A stretch of DNA of 8,775 bases from an uncultured Erysipelotrichaceae bacterium (lineage in GTDB: Bacteria > Bacillota_I > Bacilli_A > RF39 > UBA660): assembly GCA_902797005.1 (NCBI GenBank), contig CADBRE010000160.1, positions 1 to 8,775 of the forward strand, given 5' to 3'. The notes below the pieces were generated by a model. That model did not search any database, was not told where the DNA came from, and was given only the letters and a program-made list of their open reading frames with translations. Below are positions 6,525 through 8,775 of this stretch, one piece after another (the first letter of the stretch is position 1; each line of letters begins with the position of its first letter). The position numbers were made by a program, and so were the translations under genes.

Positions 6525-7691
6525 AACTTAAATAAAGCTGTTAAAAGAAATCTTAGTAAGTTTAGTGGATATGATTATTTTCAATTAACGAATGAAGAAA
6601 ATGATGCTTTGAGGTTCCAAATTGGAACTTCAAAAACAAGGGGTGGAAGGAGAACTAATCCATATGTTTTTACTCTTGATGGCATAGAGATACTTACAAC
6701 TTTTATCCATTCAATTAACTTAAGTGAAACTTTAAATACTATAAGAAAGGCATTTGATAAACCTAATTCATTAATAAGTACAAAAGACCTATTTTCTGCG
6801 GTAAATTCGGGCAATATTAAAGAAATGATATATGAGATTAATGGCGAATATATCATGTTAGATTCTGATTTGGCTATGTTATATGAATGTAAAAATGGTA
6901 CCAAGGAAATTACTCAAAATGTTAAAAATAATATAGAAAAATTTCCTCCAAGATATTCGTGGATATTGAGTGATGAAGAGTATAAATCATTATCTTTGGT
7001 CAAAAATTTTGACCAAAGAATTAGTAGAAGAGGAAGAAATGGAAATCCAAGAGTTTTTACAGAACATGGTATAGCAATGCTTGCAACTGTTTTGCATACT
7101 CCAGTAGCTAGTAAAATTACAATTGCTATATTAGATGCTTTTCTGTTAATGAGTAAATATATTACTAGTTCTTTACTTAATCAAAAATACATAAATGATA
7201 TTGCTTTAGAATCACATTCAATGGCTTTAGAAAATAAAAGGAATATTAAGCTTTTACAATCATCAATTACTGAAATTAGCAAAAGGAGAAAAACAAATGA
7301 AATCTATTTTTCAGGTCAAATATTTGATGCATATTCAAAAATAAAAGATATATTTTCTAAGGCAAAGAAAGAAATTATAATAATTGATGGATATGCAGAT
7401 ATTACTGTACTTGATATGATATCTTCTTTAAAATGTAATGTTTTTTTAATTGTTAAAAATAATGCTAAGCTTTCAGTGCAAGACATTAACAAATATAATT
7501 TACAATATAATAATTTAAAAGTTGTTTTTGATAATAGTTATCATGATAGATATTTCATTTTAGATAGAAAGAAGATATATCACTGCGGTGCTTCAATTAA
7601 TCATGCAGGATCTAGAACTTTTTCTATTAATTTATTAGAAGATAATATGGTAGTAAAAGCAATTCTTGATGATGTTAAAAGCATAATTTAA
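6423..7691 (+). CDS. Tandem double-ORF6N protein with C-terminal phospholipase-D-like domain (copy 2, intact)
   Basis: A 422-residue product from ATG 6423, set by the SD GGAGGTG 7 bases upstream. ORF6N domain 1 (~8-111) has VMLDSDLASLFGYETKNLNK..KRN, YFQLTNEE, LRFQIGTS and YVFTLDGIEIL. ORF6N domain 2 (~131-245) has YIMLDSDLAMLYECKNGTKE, FPPRYSW, LSDEEYKSL, LVKNFDQR and RVFTEHGIAMLATVL. A linker (~250-292) follows. The PLD-like domain (~294-420) has IYFSGQIFDAY, EIIIIDGYADITVLDMIS, then H374-D-R376-YFIL-D381 and G389-A-S-I-N393. This fits HxKx4D...GSxN with K replaced by R. Only one such half-site is present, so a dimer would be needed for PLD-type catalysis, and activity is uncertain. Family knowledge: single ORF6N domains fused to this C-terminal domain are, as I recall, common in Bacteroides and Bacillota. 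The duplicated ORF6N is less usual. Regulator, antirepressor or defence nuclease are all possible roles. Confidence 0.85.
   Translation: MINTQDVSEIIYEIRGMKVMLDSDLASLFGYETKNLNKAVKRNLSKFSGYDYFQLTNEENDALRFQIGTSKTRGGRRTNPYVFTLDGIEILTTFIHSINLSETLNTIRKAFDKPNSLISTKDLFSAVNSGNIKEMIYEINGEYIMLDSDLAMLYECKNGTKEITQNVKNNIEKFPPRYSWILSDEEYKSLSLVKNFDQRISRRGRNGNPRVFTEHGIAMLATVLHTPVASKITIAILDAFLLMSKYITSSLLNQKYINDIALESHSMALENKRNIKLLQSSITEISKRRKTNEIYFSGQIFDAYSKIKDIFSKAKKEIIIIDGYADITVLDMISSLKCNVFLIVKNNAKLSVQDINKYNLQYNNLKVVFDNSYHDRYFILDRKKIYHCGASINHAGSRTFSINLLEDNMVVKAILDDVKSII
6608..6634. repeat. Intragenic 27-nt inverted repeat P3 (copy 2, ORF6N domain 1)
   Basis: The arms TTTGAGGTTCCAA (6608-6620) and TTGGAACTTCAAA (6622-6634) lie around A6621. 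Twelve of 13 pairs match, and the exception, G6613/T6629, would be a G·U pair in RNA. It encodes L-R-F-Q-I-G-T-S. Confidence 0.9.
6993..7019. repeat. Intragenic 27-nt inverted repeat P4 (copy 2, ORF6N domain 2), in a different reading phase
   Basis: The arms TCTTTGGTCAAAA (6993-7005) and TTTTGACCAAAGA (7007-7019) lie around A7006, and all 13 pairs match. It encodes S-L-V-K-N-F-D-Q-R. The centre is codon position 2, whereas it is codon position 1 in P1-P3. Confidence 0.93.
7308..7691 (+). repeat. Direct repeat block B, second copy (3' end with PLD-like domain)
   Basis: The partner of 5951-6335. It lacks the extra T and so keeps the frame into the PLD-like domain. About 17 base differences are seen across the last ~335 bases. 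Confidence 0.85.
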
Positions 7692-7715
7692 AAGATGTTG
7701 ATTATTCAACATCTT
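7692..7715. terminator. Bidirectional terminator between convergent genes
   Basis: AAGATGTTGA (7692-7701) pairs perfectly over 10 bp with TCAACATCTT (7706-7715) around the loop TTAT. It sits in the 27-base gap between the copy 2 stop and the stop of the minus-strand peptidase. On the minus strand the stem is followed by TTTTAAATT, and on the plus strand by a T-rich stretch, so it can serve both directions. Confidence 0.8.
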
Positions 7716-7718
7716 CTC

Positions 7719-8387
7719 TTATTTGTCTCTGTCAAGCATTCCGAGTAATCTAATAAGTTGTAGTATTTCAGATAAAGCTCCAGCTACATAAGTTAGTGCA
7801 GCTGCTGTTAACATGTTTTTAACACCATCTAAATCTCTATCGCTAGCCAGATTCATTTCATCAAGTTCTTTATGTGCACGGTTAGATGCATCTATTTCAA
7901 CTGGTAAAGTTACTAATTGAAATAATACTCCAGCACCCACCATTATTATTGCTGCATATATCATATTTATATATTCTAAGAAAAAACCTAGTATCATTAT
8001 TATATATGCTGCTCTTGAAATAAAACTAACTACTGGCACTAAAGCACTTCTTAATTTAAAGAAAGTGTATCCTTCTTTATCTTGAATTGCATGTCCACAT
8101 TCATGTGCAGCTACCGCCATTGCGGCTACTGAAGTGTTATGATATATGTCTGTTGATAGCCTCACAACTTTTCTAGTGGGGTCATAATGGTCAGTAAGTG
8201 TTCCTTTTGTTTCTACTATGACCATATCATTTAGTCCGTTTTTATCTAGTATTGCTCTTGCTGTATCATATCCAGTAAGTCCATTACCATTTTTTCTTCT
8301 TGAATTGTTTTTATAGCTTGAATTAATATATATTTGTGCGATTAATGGCAATGCTATTATAAGTATTAATAAAAATAAATCTTGCAT
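7719..8387 (-). CDS. yugP: YugP-family membrane zinc metallopeptidase
   Basis: A 222-residue protein, the usual length of the YugP/COG2738 neutral zinc metallopeptidases. An N-terminal membrane segment (~3-20) is followed by a short soluble part with G.TG..TAR.IL (37-47) and LTDHYDP (64-70). The zinc motif H95-E-C-G-H99 lies in a helix, and two hydrophobic segments follow (~115-135, 140-160). LPVEIDASNRA (161-171) has E164 as the likely third zinc ligand. Family knowledge: these resemble M48-type peptidases and are placed in membrane protein quality control, but physiological substrates are not known. The ATG at 8387 is preceded by AGGAG (complement of 8398-8402), 10 bases upstream. The gene is transcribed against the ORF6N genes and away from the YfhO-like gene at the right edge. 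It appears to be a conserved housekeeping gene. Confidence 0.9.
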   Translation of the reverse strand: MQDLFLLILIIALPLIAQIYINSSYKNNSRRKNGNGLTGYDTARAILDKNGLNDMVIVETKGTLTDHYDPTRKVVRLSTDIYHNTSVAAMAVAAHECGHAIQDKEGYTFFKLRSALVPVVSFISRAAYIIMILGFFLEYINMIYAAIIMVGAGVLFQLVTLPVEIDASNRAHKELDEMNLASDRDLDGVKNMLTAAALTYVAGALSEILQLIRLLGMLDRDK

Positions 8388-8408
8388 ATTTTTTCATCTC
8401 CTAGATAT

Positions 8409-8417
8409 ATTATATCA
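8409..8417 (-). promoter_or_regulatory. Extended -10 promoter of the YugP-type gene
   Basis: The minus strand reads TGATATAAT across 8417-8409: a perfect TATAAT with an extended TGn. No good -35 is seen at 17 bases, which an extended -10 can tolerate. Transcription would start near 8402, giving a leader of only about 15 bases, with the SD at its very 5' end. Confidence 0.55.
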
Positions 8418-8508
8418 AATAATTATGTGTTTTTTGTGAAATGTTTTAATTTTTTTTAATTAATTATTGAAGTATTTTTTTCTTATAGCTTTTTATTCCT
8501 TTTTAATA

Positions 8509-8514
8509 TATAAT
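8509..8514 (+). promoter_or_regulatory. Putative -10 element for the second YfhO-like gene
   Basis: A perfect TATAAT lies 22 bases before the ATG at 8537, but no convincing -35 is found and the region is almost all A/T. The rest of the 149-base divergent gap (8388-8536) shows only AT-rich runs and the promoter on the other strand. Confidence 0.35.
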
Positions 8515-8536
8515 TATAGTTAGAGATGATTTATTT

Positions 8537-8775
8537 ATGAAGAAGAATTGTTTATTAGCATTTATTATATCTTTTGTAATTATAATGACTATGTTTATAG
8601 TGTGGGAAGTTGGCATAAGTAAAAACTTACTTTATTCAGATTATAGAATTGAATATTTTCCTTTTTTACATTTTTTAAAACATCCAAGTTTCTATTCATT
8701 TAATAATGGTATTGGAGATAGCATGGTTGGTATTATTGCTTATTATTTATTGAGTCCATTTAACATTCTTGTTTA
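8537..8775 (+). CDS. Second YfhO-family membrane protein, N-terminal part (3' truncated by window)
   Basis: The frame is open from ATG 8537 to the window end (79 complete codons). It reads MKKNCLLAFIISFVIIMTMF, a membrane span, and then an outer loop with S34-D35 and ...FNNGIGDSMVGIIAYYLLSPFNIL. This is the YfhO signature region ('G.G......YY..SP'), lined up with the same part of the YfhO protein at 929-3409 (GAGQN...SYYGLMSP) but clearly diverged from it. The SD is weak (GAGA 8523-8526, 10 bases upstream). No GtrB or GtrA partner precedes it in the window, because the neighbour is the divergent peptidase gene. It may use the sugar made by the other operon or have partners downstream. Its full length and acceptor are unknown. 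Confidence 0.75.
   Translation, partial: MKKNCLLAFIISFVIIMTMFIVWEVGISKNLLYSDYRIEYFPFLHFLKHPSFYSFNNGIGDSMVGIIAYYLLSPFNILV

Noticed and set aside
5260..7019. The four palindromes as a CRISPR array or transposon ends
   Set aside because: They are far apart (385-955 bases between neighbouring centres), differ in sequence, lie inside coding regions, and show no spacers, target-site duplications or transposase.
8526..8540. ATG at 8526 as a start for the right-edge YfhO-like gene or a leader peptide
   Set aside because: It runs out of frame into TGA after four codons. The ATG at 8537 opens the long frame with a proper membrane span.

Overview
The window comes from a very AT-rich, Gram-positive-type bacterium. 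Shine-Dalgarno sites are strong (GGAG, GGAGGTG), promoters are sigma-70-like, the long reading frames use TGG for Trp, and TGA serves as a stop. The gene families (CsbB/GtrB-GtrA-YfhO, YugP) suit a low-GC Bacillota such as an uncultured gut Bacilli or Clostridia lineage. The standard code argues against Mycoplasma proper. The exact taxon cannot be read from the sequence.

Positions 1-3409 hold a tight plus-strand operon: the end of a GtrB/CsbB-like polyprenyl-phosphate glycosyltransferase, a GtrA-family small membrane protein, and a large YfhO-family membrane protein. Together these form a three-component system that builds a lipid-linked sugar, flips it, and transfers it to a cell-surface polymer. 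A weak hairpin terminator follows. A separately promoted processive-type GT2 membrane glycosyltransferase comes next (3485-4948), with its own AU-rich terminator.

Positions 5003-7691 hold two tandem, diverged copies of an unusual gene, each with its own extended -10 promoter and a near-identical leader. The product has two ORF6N DNA-binding-type domains followed by a phospholipase-D-like domain. Copy 2 is intact (422 aa). Copy 1 carries a one-base insertion that separates the PLD-like domain from the ORF6N part. The copies are about 95% identical at both ends and strongly diverged in the middle.

The most striking signal is in this pair. Each of the four ORF6N-coding segments contains, at the equivalent place, a 27-nt inverted repeat (13-nt arms around one central base). 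The arm sequences differ, but all keep a GGT/ACC core at the same distance from the centre. In the fourth domain the palindrome sits one base out of frame relative to the others and so encodes a different peptide. This points to selection on, or movement of, the DNA/RNA palindrome itself.

The right end holds a minus-strand YugP-type zinc metallopeptidase, convergent with the ORF6N genes and sharing a bidirectional terminator with them. Divergent from it is the start of a second YfhO-like membrane protein, cut by the window edge. The ORF6N pair therefore lies as a small accessory island inside a cell-envelope glycosylation neighbourhood.
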